DNA of 64,000 nucleotides from Paracyclopina nana (GCA_019096065.1 JAGUCH010000003.1:3720001-3784000), one strand, 5' to 3'; positions 33,301 to 45,953 are shown, numbered from the stretch's first letter. A program made the numbers and translations. The notes: a model not told the origin generated them from the sequence alone.

Positions 33301-35530
33301 CTTTCAGTACTATTGCATTACCTATTGAATAGATGTGAAACTTTCCACTTTTTCTCTTTCTCTCTCATTTTTAAGGCCAATCAAATGGTAGAAAGCTGAA
33401 TGTAATTGCTTTCTTTTTTCACCCATTTTGTTATGGTCTCCTAGTAAAATTGATTGCAAAATTGATTAGATTTTGATTTTTAAATCTTGTAAATAGCTTA
33501 AGTGAATGGAAACAATAAGGTTCAATTAGAGGCAAGCCAGGATAGAAAATGGAGTTTATTGCACCACTTGAGGTATTGCACAATTCCTGTGAGAAAAAAT
33601 GGCTCTAAATTCTCTGACCAGACAACAAAGACCTATGAATCATGAATCTTCTATTCTATAGCCTTATGTATCAAAAATGACTCATGGCTTTAATAGTGGA
33701 ATCAACAGTGAATTAAAACTATAGTCAATTTAGCAGCATCAGCTTGCATTTTCTGTGACATTTACTGACACTGAATAATGTGCATGCATTTGAACAAGTC
33801 ATGCATTATTATGAAATAAGCAGAAAAATCATGGTTCCTTATATGGAATTGGAGTTGGCAGAAGGATCTCCCTCTATTTCAGGGACAACTTGCTCTAACT
33901 TTCATGCCTGCACACTCTCAATCTGTATTTTACCCAGCAAGAAATCGGTCAAATATCACTCCATTACACATTGTAGGCTTTGTAATAACATAAGTGGCTG
34001 CAATCTTATCCAATAATGAATAAAAATTCAGGTTGTGGAAAAAACCTCCAGATTGTCCTTCATTCTTGAGCTTAAATCTTCAATCCGGATTTTCATAATT
34101 TTTCCAGAAATAATGAGACTATTTTATCTGTAAAAGCTTTGTCATTAAAAAAGAAAAAAAACTAGTTCTGTAGCTTAATCTAAGCTATTATTCATTCCAA
34201 ATTCATATAATTTAGCTTGGGACACAAAAAAACACTATAGCATAAATTATGACACCTTCCTATAGAAATATGCCAAGTCTTCATATTGAGTGTGACAAAT
34301 TAAAGTACTCTAATCCGTCATATTTCAGGATTTGAAAGGAGGCGTTGTGAAACAAGTGGAAAATGGGAGCCCGAGCCTCCAACCTGTAAGGAAACCTTGT
34401 GCAAGCCTTTGGAACAACCAAGCCACAGCACAATGGTCTTGACAACCTTAAGAATCGGGGGCCGAGCAACATTTACCTGTGATGATGGCTTCAGCCTCAA
34501 GGGCGATGATGATATTGAATGTCTTTCGTCGGGATCCTGGTCAGCCTGGCCTCCTTCTTGCGTTGAAGTGGACTGTGGACAGCCATTCGAGATAGAGAAT
34601 GGTCGGATCTTCCTAGCTAATGGCACAACAAACATTGGCAGCATTGTTGAGTACCATTGCTTTCCTGGTAAGTCACATCAAGTGTTTGTTGTTTGTTTAT
34701 TTTATATCTTGGGATGCAGCGTTACCAGATGTGGCTACGCCCTAAATAGTCAAAAATGCTTCATCCTTATACACATAAATATTAAAAGCTAAATTTGCTT
34801 TTCAGGCTATGAAAGGTCAGGAGAATTCCAAAGAACCTGCCTGGAAGATGGCTACTGGTCAGGACCAGAACCTGAATGCAGCAAACCTGTACCCATCACA
34901 ATACTCAGTGACAACACTGTTGATGGCACCCACAACATCAGAGCTGGCGGCAGAGAAGAGCCCGTGCCAGAGGGCTCCACAGTGGGCCTCTACATAGGAA
35001 TTGCCCTGGGTCTCATTGTAGTCTTAGGCCTCATGGTCCTTGGCATTTACTTTTATAGAAAACAAAGAGCCTTGGCCACAAAGCCACCAGCCCCATTCAG
35101 TGACAGAAATGCCAATGGAGGCGTGGCAATGGTGGGAGGATACGCCTCCTCTGGTGTTTACCATACTGCCACTCCAGCAGGAGGCGTGGCCAACTCAGCT
35201 CACCCACCTCGAACAGCAAGCATCAACACCAGGGCTCCTCCTCCGATCCAAATGTATAGCATGGATGAGGCCCTGACTAGTCAAGATCACATTGCCAATG
35301 GGGCCCCCATTTACGACACAATCAATGACGACCACTCCTCTGGGGCGGGGTCAGGTTACGCAAATAGTAATAGTGATAGGTACACAGCCAGTACCTTCAA
35401 GGCTGCCTCAACTTTCAACAATGGAGGGTATCGACATGACTACGATGTGCCTGAAGGGCACGAAGGCCACGACGGCCTTCGAAAGGGTAGCCAAGCTTCG
35501 TCGGTGACCATCAACGGAATCGCCGTCTGA
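24308..35530 (+). CDS. fw: Furrowed-like selectin receptor: CCP, F-type lectin, C-type lectin, CCP array, TM
   Basis: Three coding exons (24308-26852, 34329-34667, 34806-35530; both introns phase 1) give about 1202 residues. A signal peptide (residues 1-22) is followed by one CCP (about 27-82) and an F-type lectin/discoidin-like domain (about 85-220; NVALHKPASAS, PWWMVDLLLPA, AEIRVGNSP). A C-type lectin domain follows (about 230-366) with QPN at 331-333 and WND at 352-354, residues of the calcium/sugar site. Ten more CCP modules, a membrane segment near 1018-1045 (YIGIALGLIVVLGLMVLGIY) and a tail of about 157 residues complete it. This is the plan of Drosophila Furrowed, a selectin-like adhesion protein needed in the eye, bristles and planar polarity. 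The ninth CCP is split by a 7.5-kb intron that holds the Transib element. Confidence 0.88.
29015..29049 (+). repeat. Transib left terminal inverted repeat
   Basis: Begins CACAGTGGGCCCAAA and ends AAAACTCGCATC; pairs with 32325-32359 at 31 of 35 positions. Confidence 0.9.
29483..31906 (+). CDS. Transib transposase (RAG1-related DDE recombinase)
   Basis: Two exons, 29483-30168 and 30394-31906, join through a GTAATT...TTTTAG intron (split Ser codon) to about 732 residues. The catalytic core matches Transib/RAG1: Asp297 in KFGLDGSRGHGQY, Asp402 in YWCLCDQKVVNFL, a zinc-type pair in CPYCSATPSQ (Cys418, Cys421), GNIARRAFENA, and Glu609 in GMLSEEGSESTNR, which parallels the RAG1 E962 region. The C-terminus adds a basic stretch (KKRNSRKKKP) and a long Asp-rich tail at about 690-722. 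It would bind the CACAGTG ends and cut by hairpin formation. The start is the ATG before AFTRAHLY. The spliced frame is uninterrupted, so the enzyme may be functional; expression is unknown. Confidence 0.92.
32325..32359 (-). repeat. Transib right terminal inverted repeat
   Basis: Read on the minus strand it begins CACAGTGGGCCCAAATAGG. Twelve bases after the heptamer comes CCTAAAAAC, an A-rich block placed like a 12-spacer RSS nonamer. Confidence 0.9.
32667..32733. repeat. Short MITE-like inverted repeat
   Basis: TGTTCACCTA and TAGGTGAACA form a perfect 10-bp inverted pair around 47 AT-rich bases. The ends match those of 20056-20288 and resemble those of 56022-56157. Confidence 0.4.
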
Positions 35531-35637
35531 TTTGAAATTGATCTTCTATGATGTTACATTCAGATACCTATACTCTAATTGGACTCTCTAATTTTGCATG
35601 AGTGAAGTGATCAAAGCTATGATATGAGTGATTAAGC

Positions 35638-35643
35638 AATAAA
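35638..35643 (+). terminator. Poly(A) signal of the furrowed-like gene
   Basis: AATAAA 108 bp after the stop codon, followed at about 20 bp by a GTGTGTGTG tract, the usual downstream element. Confidence 0.65.
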
Positions 35644-35786
35644 ACTAGTTTCCAAATGTATTGTGTGTGTGCTGTGGTATGCTTTTCAAGCCGGACCTCC
35701 AATAAATACTAACTAGGAATGATAACAGGATTTTGGTCTATTCTAACGATTTGGATATACGCCATGTTCATAAAAGTGCGTTCTAA

Positions 35787-38231
35787 TCAGATGCAATTGT
35801 GCAGCCTTTTTGTCTTAGCTCTCCGATTTTTGAACCAGAATTGGATGTTTTTCTGCTCCAGCTTGGGAAATTTCTGGCGGTACGGTAGCTCATTCAGTTG
35901 ATCTGTGTACCTAGCAATTAAGCCATGCGAGGGGTGGGTATTGAGGTTGAACCACTCTTCAAGCCTCGGGACTTCTGAGACTGGGTCGATAAATGTTCTG
36001 TTCCGCTTGCGTTTTTCAGCATCCATCAATGCAGACATTGGAGGGTTCCCTGGATCTTGACCAGACCTCTACAGATATCTCTTTATGCATGTTCAAGAAA
36101 ATGATTTTTGACTGAATACCTGAAAAAATGGGCCAATGTAATTCATGTAGTTCATCATTTGAGGATTCATCAATGATGGTGGGACCATTGAGGGCGGCGG
36201 TGTGGATCTCCTTTGGTCATCACTTGAGTAGGAAGCATTGGCTTCCAGGTCCTGTATGTTATTCACCTCCCCACCAGATGTGGTCATGATAGAGCTATCA
36301 TTGTCTTCGATAACTACGTCATTATCCTCCTCTTTGACTGATCCAGAAGAGCTGTCAGACCGTTTGGCATCGACTGGTGAGGACAAAGCCGAGAAGGGGC
36401 TCACCGTTGGGTTGTTATTGGGGTTGCCGAACCAAGACCAAAAATTGGGGCCACCAGGGGGCGCAGTGGGCGTTTTTCTTGGCTCCAAGCTGGGGCCAAC
36501 TGAGGCTCTGGCTTTCATTTCTGCTCTTTTGACCGCTGCCCTCGTATTTTTGAACCAATAAATTACATTGTTGACATCTAGAGGTCTCCTGCCCTTTCTG
36601 GATTCCAAAGAGTTGAGCTCCTTGACATAGTCTTCGACCTAAAAAAGAAAAGTCAGAACAAATTGTTTATTTTGACGCCTGTTTTTACCTGTTGTCTGGT
36701 GGGGTGGTTGTTTTCCGAAAACCACTTTTGCAGCTTGGGCAGCTCAGTTTCCGGATCAAAACAAACTCTCATTCTGGGCTTTGAAATGTGGTATTGATCC
36801 ACGGATCCGGATCCAGGTGCTGCTGCTGAGGTCATTGTCGAACTGGGAATTCCAAGGGAGCCGTAACCTCCAAAATGAGCCGGTGCCCCAGGAAACTGTA
36901 AGCGCAAGTATTACTAACATGATTTTCACTTGTATTTATCGAGAGGTGCAATTTTAAAGCATTATTGTACTCTCAAAAAGTAATGGACCGCGCTACCACT
37001 TTATGGGATTACTTACTAAGCCGCAAGATTGCTTTTCTTGCGCCCCCAAAGCAAAAGTTGACGATGATCTGGGCAAATTGTAAGCAGTCGGATGGATATT
37101 TTGCGAGGGAGAAAATGGGGAATTGGCGAATGCTGATCCCCATCTCGAGGCAGCTGTAAATGGGGCCAACTTGGTAGATACCTAAAGGAAGAATACACTT
37201 AGCCATATATTAGATGAATCATGTAGGAAGTAATCTTACATCTTCAACTCCTATTGGTGCTTTGACTTTGAGCTGATCTTTGTAGATATTTTCCAACAGA
37301 ATGGCCATCATTCTGTCCTTGCCCAGAGATAACATTGGCTCTGGTGGCAACTGAGCTGACTCTTTTCTTCTTCAGAAAATAAGTTTCATTTTGAAAGTGG
37401 AAAACTTGATAAAAAGAAAATTACCTTTGAAAAGTTAACTTGAGGGTTGGCACTGATGAAAGCTGCTGCAAAACGTCTGCTACAGACTTTGTAGGGTCAT
37501 TGTGGCATATGTGCTCAACATCGATGGGTTTCCAATTAGAAACAACCAGTTCTCCTGGAAATAGCAAGCAAGGTTGCTTTTATTGAATTATTAATCTCCA
37601 GATGGCGTTCATCATTGCTGCCCATTCAGCCATCAGCCATGCAGCCAACTGGAAAAGCTGGCAGCGCCGCCATCTGGCGGCAGATTATTAAGTAGCATTA
37701 ATCCTAAATGGTCATTGACAAACTTTCTTCATCTCGTCCTATGGTTGTCATCTCTTTAAATACCTTGCGTAAAGCTGTGATCCTCTTTGTCCAGCCCAAG
37801 TTGCTTGACAACATGTTGCACCATGTTCTCAAATGGCAAATTTGCGGGAAGCTCCACCAAAACATCAGCCAAAGTAGCAGCTGTGAATTTGGCCTCGAAG
37901 GCCTCTGGCGGCCTCAGTTGTGAACAAATCACAAAGACTGGAACTTAAGTAATACCCATTTTTATATTTAGCATCATCTTGCTTTCGAAATCAACGCATC
38001 ACCTTTTTTCTCATTGACTTCTGGGGTTCCCTCCTTGCTTGGCCTTTCAATGGCCTTTCGCAAAAGGCTGGCCTCATTTTTGAGACTTAGACCACTCCGA
38101 TTTGGGTTTTCCTCATTTTGATTGTTAGCTTCTTCATGTTCTTCAACCTTATCCTCCTCTTCGATTTTCTCCTCTTCTTCCACCTTTTTTGCTTCATTGG
38201 AGGTCGTGGCCTCGCTTTCTTTAATGGACGC
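35787..38231 (-). CDS. dve: Defective-proventriculus homeobox factor (CMP domain, two homeodomains), 5' end missing
   Basis: Eight minus-strand exons join in frame: 38231-38003, 37937-37764, 37554-37425, 37369-37240, 37181-37017, 36895-36689, 36638-36120 and 36068-35787, about 611 residues. The first is Glu/Lys-rich. Exons 2-4 form a CMP (compass) oligomerisation domain like that of SATB1 and Dve (SNWKPIDVEH, KSVADVLQQL). Homeodomain 1 (RMRVCFDPETELPKLQKWF, ESRKGRRPLDVNNVIYWFKN) is split by an intron. Homeodomain 2 (RKRNRTFIDPVSEVPRLEEW, KNIQFWFKNRRAKTKR) is near the C-terminus. This order is specific to Dve, a nuclear regulator of gut, wing and photoreceptor genes. The 5' exon starts after an acceptor without an ATG, so at least one exon lies upstream, possibly 46857-46988. 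The exon-4 acceptor is a tandem AAG-AAG that allows plus or minus one codon. Confidence 0.88.
37598..37677. promoter_or_regulatory. Convergent CTCF-like motif pair in a dve intron
   Basis: CCAGATGGCG at 37598-37607 and its inverted form CGCCATCTGG at 37668-37677 match the AGRKGGC core of arthropod CTCF sites. They sit 60 bp apart in the intron between CMP-domain exons. Occupancy is not shown. Confidence 0.3.
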
Positions 38232-39169
38232 CTAGACAGAGAAGCCATATAAACAAAGTTAAGGAACGTAAATTGATGCGTGAAATGTTTGCGTTAAAGC
38301 GGATTTTTTGAATGTTGTAACAGATCAGTCGATTATTGCACCTAAAAGTTACTGCTCTGACCATGCACAATTCCCACCTCCTCTATATCTTTTAACATAA
38401 CTTTTTTATAGGTTCTAGCCATGCAGGAAATGTGCTTCTGCAGGCTGACCCACAAAAAATCTGTTTTTCGCAAACACAATTTTTTGAGAGCTTTTGTCCC
38501 CAAGTTGTGCAGCATTTCATGTGGCTTGTGACAAATGGGAAATGGCCAGAAAAAATGCACGCATTTATTAACATCTTGATTTATGGCCGATATGCAATAT
38601 GTTGCCTGCTGTAAACACACTCGTAATGAAAAATGTCTACCCAAATCTGAAAGAAACAGACCAAGGCCAGGAGAAGATTCCTTGCTAACTTTTGAGGCAA
38701 TTTCACTGATGACAAATCGATGGAGCTTAAAACAATGAAAGCTGAATATATTTGCGCATCATTATTATCACACTCCAACGAAAGCCAGCATTGGAAGATG
38801 GTTCAGTTACAAAACGCCTTGAGGCCACGCAACATTGCCATATAAAGCTAAATCTGTTCACATTGCCGTTTAGTATCACCTTCTTCGAGGGAACACGAAG
38901 CTGCTATATATGTACTGCATCTGCATGTATTTGGTTGATTTTCTCGGAAAGAGCTGATGCTGTGGACGCGCAAGTGAAGCGAAAGTGAAAGCTCTCCACG
39001 AAAGTAATCCAGTATAGTAGTAGTCGTGTTACTAATCTTGCCGATTCTCAACTGCATAGCCCTTCAGAAAGGCACCAGCTTTCAATAATTACACACTGGC
39101 TGCAAACAAGTTGGCGCTCAAAGTGAAAAATCAATTCCATTGATTGAAGTTTTTCAAGTTAAAAATTTG
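38232..39169. other. Region upstream of the first visible dve exon and of the channel gene
   Basis: About 0.9 kb between the dve acceptor and the start codon of the DEG/ENaC gene. No exon or repeat is supported. The channel promoter should lie near its right end. Confidence 0.35.
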
Positions 39170-42100
39170 ATGGATTATGGCGAGACTGTGAAAAAAGTAG
39201 TGATGGGAGGCCTCAAGACATATTGTGAACAGACCAGCCTCCATGGCTGGTTTTACATAGCAAGTGATAAAAAGCTATGGAAAATCATTTGGAGCCTCAT
39301 TGTTTTGGCTTCCATCGCAGTGGCGTCAACTTTCATCTACAAAGCCGCTGAAGAGTTCACCAAAAGCACAGTGGTCACCACCATCCAGTCGACCACTGTG
39401 CCGCTGTCAGAAGTGTATTTCCCAGCTGTCACCGTGTGCAATATCAATCAGGTATCAAAATACAGTGCATATGGTTTTCTCTCTCTTTTTCCCAATTGTT
39501 TGAGAGCGTACACAAATAATGTTATTATGCTTTTGTCAACAGCTCATACAAATGCTTGATATATTTATGCAGAAAAAAAGCTGGGATTTCTAAACAAGCA
39601 ATTCTCCCACAAATGCATGAACAGCTTTCTGTGTCTTATGACTAACTCTTTTCTGCGGAGCCAAAGAAAAATGTGCATTTTTGAACAGGATCCTCGTTTT
39701 ATGACGAACTCTTATTTTCTCCCCTTTCAAGCCTTTGATGATTTAATTCATGAGTCATAAAGGTCTTTTATGCAGGTCCGCAAATCTTTCTTCAACGACT
39801 TGGACATCAACAATAACTTGACAATCGTAGACCTTCTCTACCAGCAATTTTATACTGGATCTGACACCTACCCGACCGCTGAAGAGCAGGAATTTATGCG
39901 AAATTTATTCACTTCAGAAACGTTTGTCAAGCATGAATTTCGTTACCATAGAATCACCAGGCGGGGACGCTTTGAAGAGAGCCTTTTGAGTAATTGGACT
40001 GCCTATTTGGAGCAATTCAGAGAATACATCGAAAAAGGCTTCCAATTCACCAGGCATGCACAAAGATGGAAAAAAAATGTTCATCACGTAAAATATATGT
40101 ACTATATATTGCAGGCTGGCAGTTCAGGAGCCTTACGGAGTGATGATTTTGAAAGCTAGCTACGGCCTCAAGCATAGATTTGGCAATGTGACAGACTTCA
40201 ATCCTTACTTTGGAACTGACTATGGCATTTGCAGCATCATCAAGCCCCAGCTGACGTTCAACAGTGATCTGGACAATGTCCCATACTGGGAGAAAATATT
40301 TGGAAAGCATAATTGGAACATTGAGAAAGGAGCTGAAGTGGGCAAAGCCAACGGGCTCAGCATGCTGCTGGATGCTGAGACTTTTGACTACACCTTCCAT
40401 CTCAAAGCTGGAGAAGGCTTCAAAATTGCAGTGCATCATCATTTGGATCAACCGATCATGAGCATCAAGGAATTGGACATTTCGCCAGGCTCAGTGTTTC
40501 AAGTGAGTTCAACTGTTGTTGAGTAGAGCTTTGCCAGGAAAAGGATTGATGATGGCTGTAGAAAGTGAAACACAAAAAAGTTGGACTTGCAAGATTGACT
40601 TTTGAGCACTTAGCTATTTTCCCCAAGATTGCTTTCTCCGAGCGAAGCGACCAAATAATACGAGGCCGCAGCTTTTACACAAAAGAATTGGGCAAAAGCT
40701 CATTAGTAGGGAAAAAAGTCATTTGGTGAGATTTCGTTGCCCAGGTGACGTAGCTACTTTAATTAAGATTACTCGGCTTTTACCACACTTTTTGCTGCTT
40801 CCTAGCCGAGAAAAGCCATTTTGACCAAGAGGAATTTTTTGAGAAAATTCCTCGAATGCCTTCAGGGCCCAGGAATTGTTTCACTTACAGCAGGCCCAAT
40901 TTTGTAGCTGTCACATTTAGAGCGCAAAAAAGTGTTCAAGGATCAATTATTATAGACATATTTTCTGGAAGATTGCAGTGACTCCTACTTTGATGTCCAC
41001 CACCGAAGAGGCCAGACATCGATTTCAGCCTCTGGACAGAGGCTGCTACGTTGAAGGGGAGCTCCCTTTGGAGTATTTGCCGTCCAAGTTCTACAGATAC
41101 GAAATGTCCAATTGCCTCTTCGAGGCTGCTTACGAGAGAATACTGCACGAGTGCAACTGCACCCCAAGCTTTCACCAATTGGCCTATCAAATGGGAATTT
41201 GCACTGGGCCAGGCCTAACCTGCATGAACAAAATTCTCAGATTCATCGGGAAACTCAATCAGGTAAAGTACAATGCGCCAGTGTTTGTGGACGTCTATCT
41301 AGAGTTTCGCTAATAGGTCGGGCCGGAGCAGTCCAAGTGTCTTTCAGCTTGCGATGATCAAATTAACAATGTTGGAGTGACCAGCTCCAAGTTTCCTAAC
41401 CGTGAAACGTTCGTGAAACGCGAGGAGTTTTGCATCACGCTGATGAAATTGAACCGCACTTGCAATTCGGAGAAAAGAGCTTTTCTAATCAGCAAATTCC
41501 CCACCGTATGCTCCCACATCCAAGCCACCATAAGAGAGCAAGGCCAAGATCAAATCTGCCAAAATTACAAGTGGGAGCCATCAAGACAGCTAAAATCCAA
41601 CGAGTCTATCGTTTATGGGTAAAACGCGACTTTTACTTCTACTGTACGTAATATCTGGAAATAGGACACATCCACACTTGTTTGATTTTAAAAGCATATT
41701 TCTTTTGTTTGACAAGTGTATCTACATTTTTAAAAAGAGGAAGAAAGGCTTCCTTATGCATATTTGTATTAAATATAGTGCCAAATGAATGCTTTTTCAT
41801 ACTAGGCTTGAGGAAGACATTTTTCAATATGCCAAGAAGAACTTGGCTGTGGTCAATGTGTACATAAAAGACCCTGTGGTGACGCGAATACTACGAGATC
41901 AAAAAATTCCAGTGATAGCCTTTGTGGCCAACACTGGCGGCCTTCTCGGCCTTTGTATGGGCTTCAGTTTGGTCAGTGTCTTCGAAATTGTGTACCATCT
42001 GCTTGGGGCCTTGCGAAAATGGTGGGCGAAAAATGTGGCCAAAAGTGGACTTCGAGAGCAGACGCAAAATAATGGATTCAGCGAAACTTCAGCGCAGACG

Positions 42101-42488
42101 ATTGCTACCATAAAGCATAACGGAGTGCATACAGCGCATGCAGGTATGGGTAAAAAGAGCATCGGACGTTTTTGAAAGCTTTCGGCCCAGTGTGCAGCAA
42201 AGAGGCCCATTTTACCTTTCACTTTCGCAGTTTGTTGGCCTTTATTGCTGAGAAATTTCTCACAGCCCACATTTTTTCTCTACGGGCAATCAGTGCTTTT
42301 TTCTGCTTACTTGTCACATGCATGTAATTTTTTCAGCCACCAATGACAGCCATTTGACGAGGAAATGCAACAGCTGCAATCAATTCATCATGATGGATCA
42401 AACTGGAATTTCGTGCCAAGAAAGAAGACCATCTTCTTCTTGTCAACAAACAATTCAGACAACTCGATCCACCGAAAGATTATTCTGA
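39170..42488 (+). CDS. DEG/ENaC sodium channel, pickpocket type
   Basis: Seven exons (39170-39451, 39776-40053, 40115-40502, 40972-41262, 41317-41618, 41806-42143, 42337-42488) give about 676 residues. TM1 lies near residues 37-62 (IIWSLIVLASIAVASTFIY), followed by the post-TM1 motif YFPAVTVCNINQ. The Cys-rich extracellular domain shows RFQPLDRGCY, YRYEMSNCLFEA and CNCTP. TM2 follows FVANTGGLLGLCMGFSLVS, which holds the GxS selectivity filter of the family. Such channels form trimeric amiloride-sensitive sodium channels in sensory neurons and epithelia. Exon 2 to 3 joins in frame only with a GC-AG intron (40054-40114). The acceptor of exon 4 is the weak TGGAAG ending at 40971, which restores IAVTPTL. 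The C-terminal tail is Ser/Thr-rich and not conserved. Confidence 0.87.
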
Positions 42489-42937
42489 ATGTGCTCAAAA
42501 CTATGCTGTAATTGTGTATCGTAAACATGCTTGGATACTGGCTTCGTTGCTGTATTGTTGCAGCATTTATCATCCAACATAAATAGAGCTTTCCTTATCC
42601 AATCAGAGAAAAAATGTTTAATTTAGTCAACTCAAAAAATCAAATCTTCAATTTTGGCGGCGCAGATTTTTAAAATTGCACTTTTTTCACAAAAACTGGG
42701 GTGTTATAGGCACAAGCTACAACTATTAGGTTTGTAGAAGGTTGCGTGACCCCACTAAACAACTTTCCGGAAAAATGATTTAAGATTCAGCTTTTTCAAA
42801 GAACTTTTGCATCCTATGAATTATGTTTCTTCCGGTTTGATCCAGAGTCCGGATTAAAATTATTGCAATCTGCTGTCTTGATGCCTTAGAAATCAAACAA
42901 TTTGTATTTTTGACAATTCTTTGCATTATAATTTTCT

Positions 42938-42943
42938 AATAAA
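42938..42943 (+). terminator. Possible poly(A) signal of the DEG/ENaC gene
   Basis: AATAAA about 450 bp after the stop codon, the first canonical hexamer in that direction. Confidence 0.35.
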
Positions 42944-44334
42944 GCTTTGATAATGTCATATTTGAGCCCATTGTGATTAGTATGCTGCTTTCACGATATT
43001 TATTACAGTCGTTGATTCCAAAATCAATTTGGCGCTTTTAACAATCATTTGGGCCCTTTTCATTATTCGTCAGCGCAAATAAAAAAACTAGAATTGTGAT
43101 TATCGAAACCAAAACAAACCGTTGGTCACGATGCTACGCGTGGCGAGCGGTGACTTTAAATGTAACCAAGTGAGAGAAAAACCAAATGGATTGCGTTAAA
43201 ATGGACTCTCCTTCATCTCTGTCTTCTAATCTGACTTCGTTCTGGATTAAGGTAGGCAAATTTTCTGCTTTGCATTATAGTCGAGAAGTGACTTTTCGCG
43301 AAAGTTGAACAAATGTGCGAGTAAGGGAATTGCTATTTGAAGATTAATCTGAATTTGGTGAATAGTTCAGTTGGTTGTTGAAAAGGTCGATTTATTTTTA
43401 TAGTAGTCGTTGGCCTTTTTAAATGGTCAAAATTTTATGAATTTTGTGGCTTAATGGGTATCGTTGGAAAGCTTGAACCTTTAGCCATCTTTTTTGTTTT
43501 CTGACAAAATGAAAAATATTATAGTGAATTCCCCGTGACATCAAAAAATAAATGACTCACCAGTTTTTTCGTGACAATTTTCCGGATTACCTTGGGAAAA
43601 TTGAATTTTCCTGGTTTTTTCCTCCTTAAATTGATTTTTTCTACTTTTACAAAAAAGATGGAAAAAGGCTCAATCTTTCCAACGCTGTCATTTAAAAGTC
43701 CTGTATATCTTGAATATGTGACAAAAAGTTTAGATTCCGGTACCGTCCAATTTTGAACGGTCACACTGTATATGTAAACTAATTATAAAACAGGCTTACA
43801 AAATATCTGAGCTCATTTTGCAAAGTAAAAATCTCGTAGCATTACTTGGCTCTCGCAAGCTCGAGCCCGCAAAAATGCCACTCGATTTTCACTTTACAAA
43901 ATTTGCTCAGCTATTTTATTAGCTTGTTTTATAAATTGTTTACATATATAAATAGATAAAATTTCGTGTATTTTATAAGAAATTTTTAAGAGTTTCAACG
44001 AGACTCAATTTTTTATGAAAATTGCGTATGCTCTATTTTATCAATTGAAAGCTAAATTTGCAATGATTTTATTAATTTTGGCTGAACATCCTCCTGGATC
44101 TCTTGTTCTTTGAAGTATTTTAACTAGACGATTTTTGCTATAAATGTCTTTTTTTAAAACCTTAAAAGTTTCTTGAATCGAACTTTTTTGTAAGCAGAAA
44201 AGATTGTTTTGTTGTATATCAAATTGGTTTTCCTTTAGAAGATTTCATGACATAATTTACTGGTATGCTCCTGAGTTTTGAGGCAGTTTTAATATTTGAG
44301 CTGATTGTGACATTTATGGATGTGAGCATTGACA

Positions 44335-44815
44335 ATAGCCTGGTTCAAAACACGTGGGAAACTAATCCGCTAGAGGGAGATGCAACAGTCAAAACTGATC
44401 AAGGCGGCATAGTTTGGATTAGAATATGATCAATTTTCAGTCAAGCATGAAATATTTCTTAACTTAATTTAGTGCATCAATACACTGCTTGCCTCTTTGA
44501 TGCATATTCAGCTAGAAACATTTATTAACATTAATATTGGCAATATTTTTTCGATTTATAAAGGGTGACACTTTTTGAGCAAATGTTTTTTCCATCTATA
44601 ATGGCCTTAAAATTCTTGATCCAACCTGGTCGCAGTTGTTTGTGCACCACGTTATTCATTTAATCAAATTAGGCAGATTTTGCATAAAAAAGCCAAAAAT
44701 TTGCAATAAATGAGCATTTTTGTAAATATCATGCAGCCATTTTCCATCCCTACCGACGCGCCAAAAATTTGCGTAGCGGAAAATTGACTGAACTAAATGT
44801 CTTGAACCAGGCTAT
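44335..44815. repeat. MITE with ATAGCCTGGTTCAA ends
   Basis: ATAGCCTGGTTCAAAACA at the left is answered by its inverse at the right (17 of 18 paired), about 480 bp apart. A TA dinucleotide lies beside GCCTGG on both sides, compatible with a TA target duplication as in mariner-type MITEs. No ORF. Confidence 0.6.
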
Positions 44816-45953
44816 AGCCGCAAATAATAAGATCAGTAAAAATGTTCACATCAAACCTACCGACAAAAAAAACCACATTTTGAAATCCCGATCACAGCTT
44901 ACGTTGGGCATACCAAAACTGTTTTATAGCTTTTCTCATGACTATTTTCGCAAAGGTGGGATGTTGCTAGCTAAGCCGGTGTCTTGGAGAAAAAATCAAG
45001 TTGCATTGTCATTGTACCATATTGCGAGCCTGATTTTCCTTGAAATTCTAATTTTTTGAAGAAATTAATCACTTAACGAGCAATTCTGACGGAGCACCAC
45101 AGTCATATTTTATGGCGAAAGTGAATTGAGCTTTTTCGATATAACCTAGTTGGCGCTGTAGTCGCGCTAGTACCTACAAAATGTGGGAAATTCAAACTGC
45201 AAATCTGGTTAAACTGGTGCGCCAGTGAGCGTTCCTTTCACCAGCGCTACCAGACAAATCCACAATAAAATTAGCTCACTTCTAATTCTGGCTTCTTAAA
45301 ATTGGTAATAACAGTACATGCGCCGTTTGAGTTCAACTTATTAGCATGAATCATCTTGATTTCTTAAAGCCCAAGAAAACCCTCACTCAATCAATCGATG
45401 CTTTGACACGTGCCAAAGCTCAAGCAAGTAAAATTAACTTTTAATATGAAAGAAAATTGAGCATGTATCTTAATGAAAAAATGCTTTTGTTTAAGAAAAT
45501 GGGAAAAATAAATCATTCAAGTGGCTATGTTAGAAAGACAAGCAACACTTTTGGAAAGCTGCAACCGAATGGAAAACCTGACACTATGTACTTTTGGAGC
45601 TTTAATTAGTCCTATTTTTTCTTTTTCATACCCTCTCACATCTCACCAGGAATTGGTTTTTTTTCATAAAATACCCCTTTTGAGACAGAAAAACTCGAGC
45701 TAGGGTAATTTTTATCAAGAAAAAAGCTGCATGATGGTTGATCAACAAGCCTTGTCACCAAATAGCATGAGTGAAAGTTTTGATTTGGAATTTCGAGATT
45801 AGCATTTAGAACTGTCACACTTGTATTTTCAGATAATTTATGAACTGAAATTAATCGCTGTGGAATAATGAGCGATGATTGCTCACTATGCAGTGTTGAA
45901 ACCTATCCAGAACTGAGTGATAGATTTTTTCTAGCATTCTTAGGGGGGAACTT

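Larger units (their letters stand above)
26853..34328 (+). other. Large intron of the furrowed-like gene
   Basis: A phase-1 intron, GTAAGC donor and TTTCAG acceptor, 7.5 kb, far longer than its neighbours. Its centre is the Transib insertion (29015-32359), and a 67-bp MITE-like repeat lies at 32667-32733. The other parts are AT-rich with no coding signal I trust. Confidence 0.75.

Noticed and set aside
43519-43764. Overlapping ORFs on both strands
   Set aside because: AT-rich, low-complexity, Phe/Lys-rich translations without splice context; most likely chance.
45236-45260. AGCGCTACCAGACAAA matching the LTR end, as a possible solo LTR
   Set aside because: Only about 17 bp match and nothing of the rest of the LTR is present.
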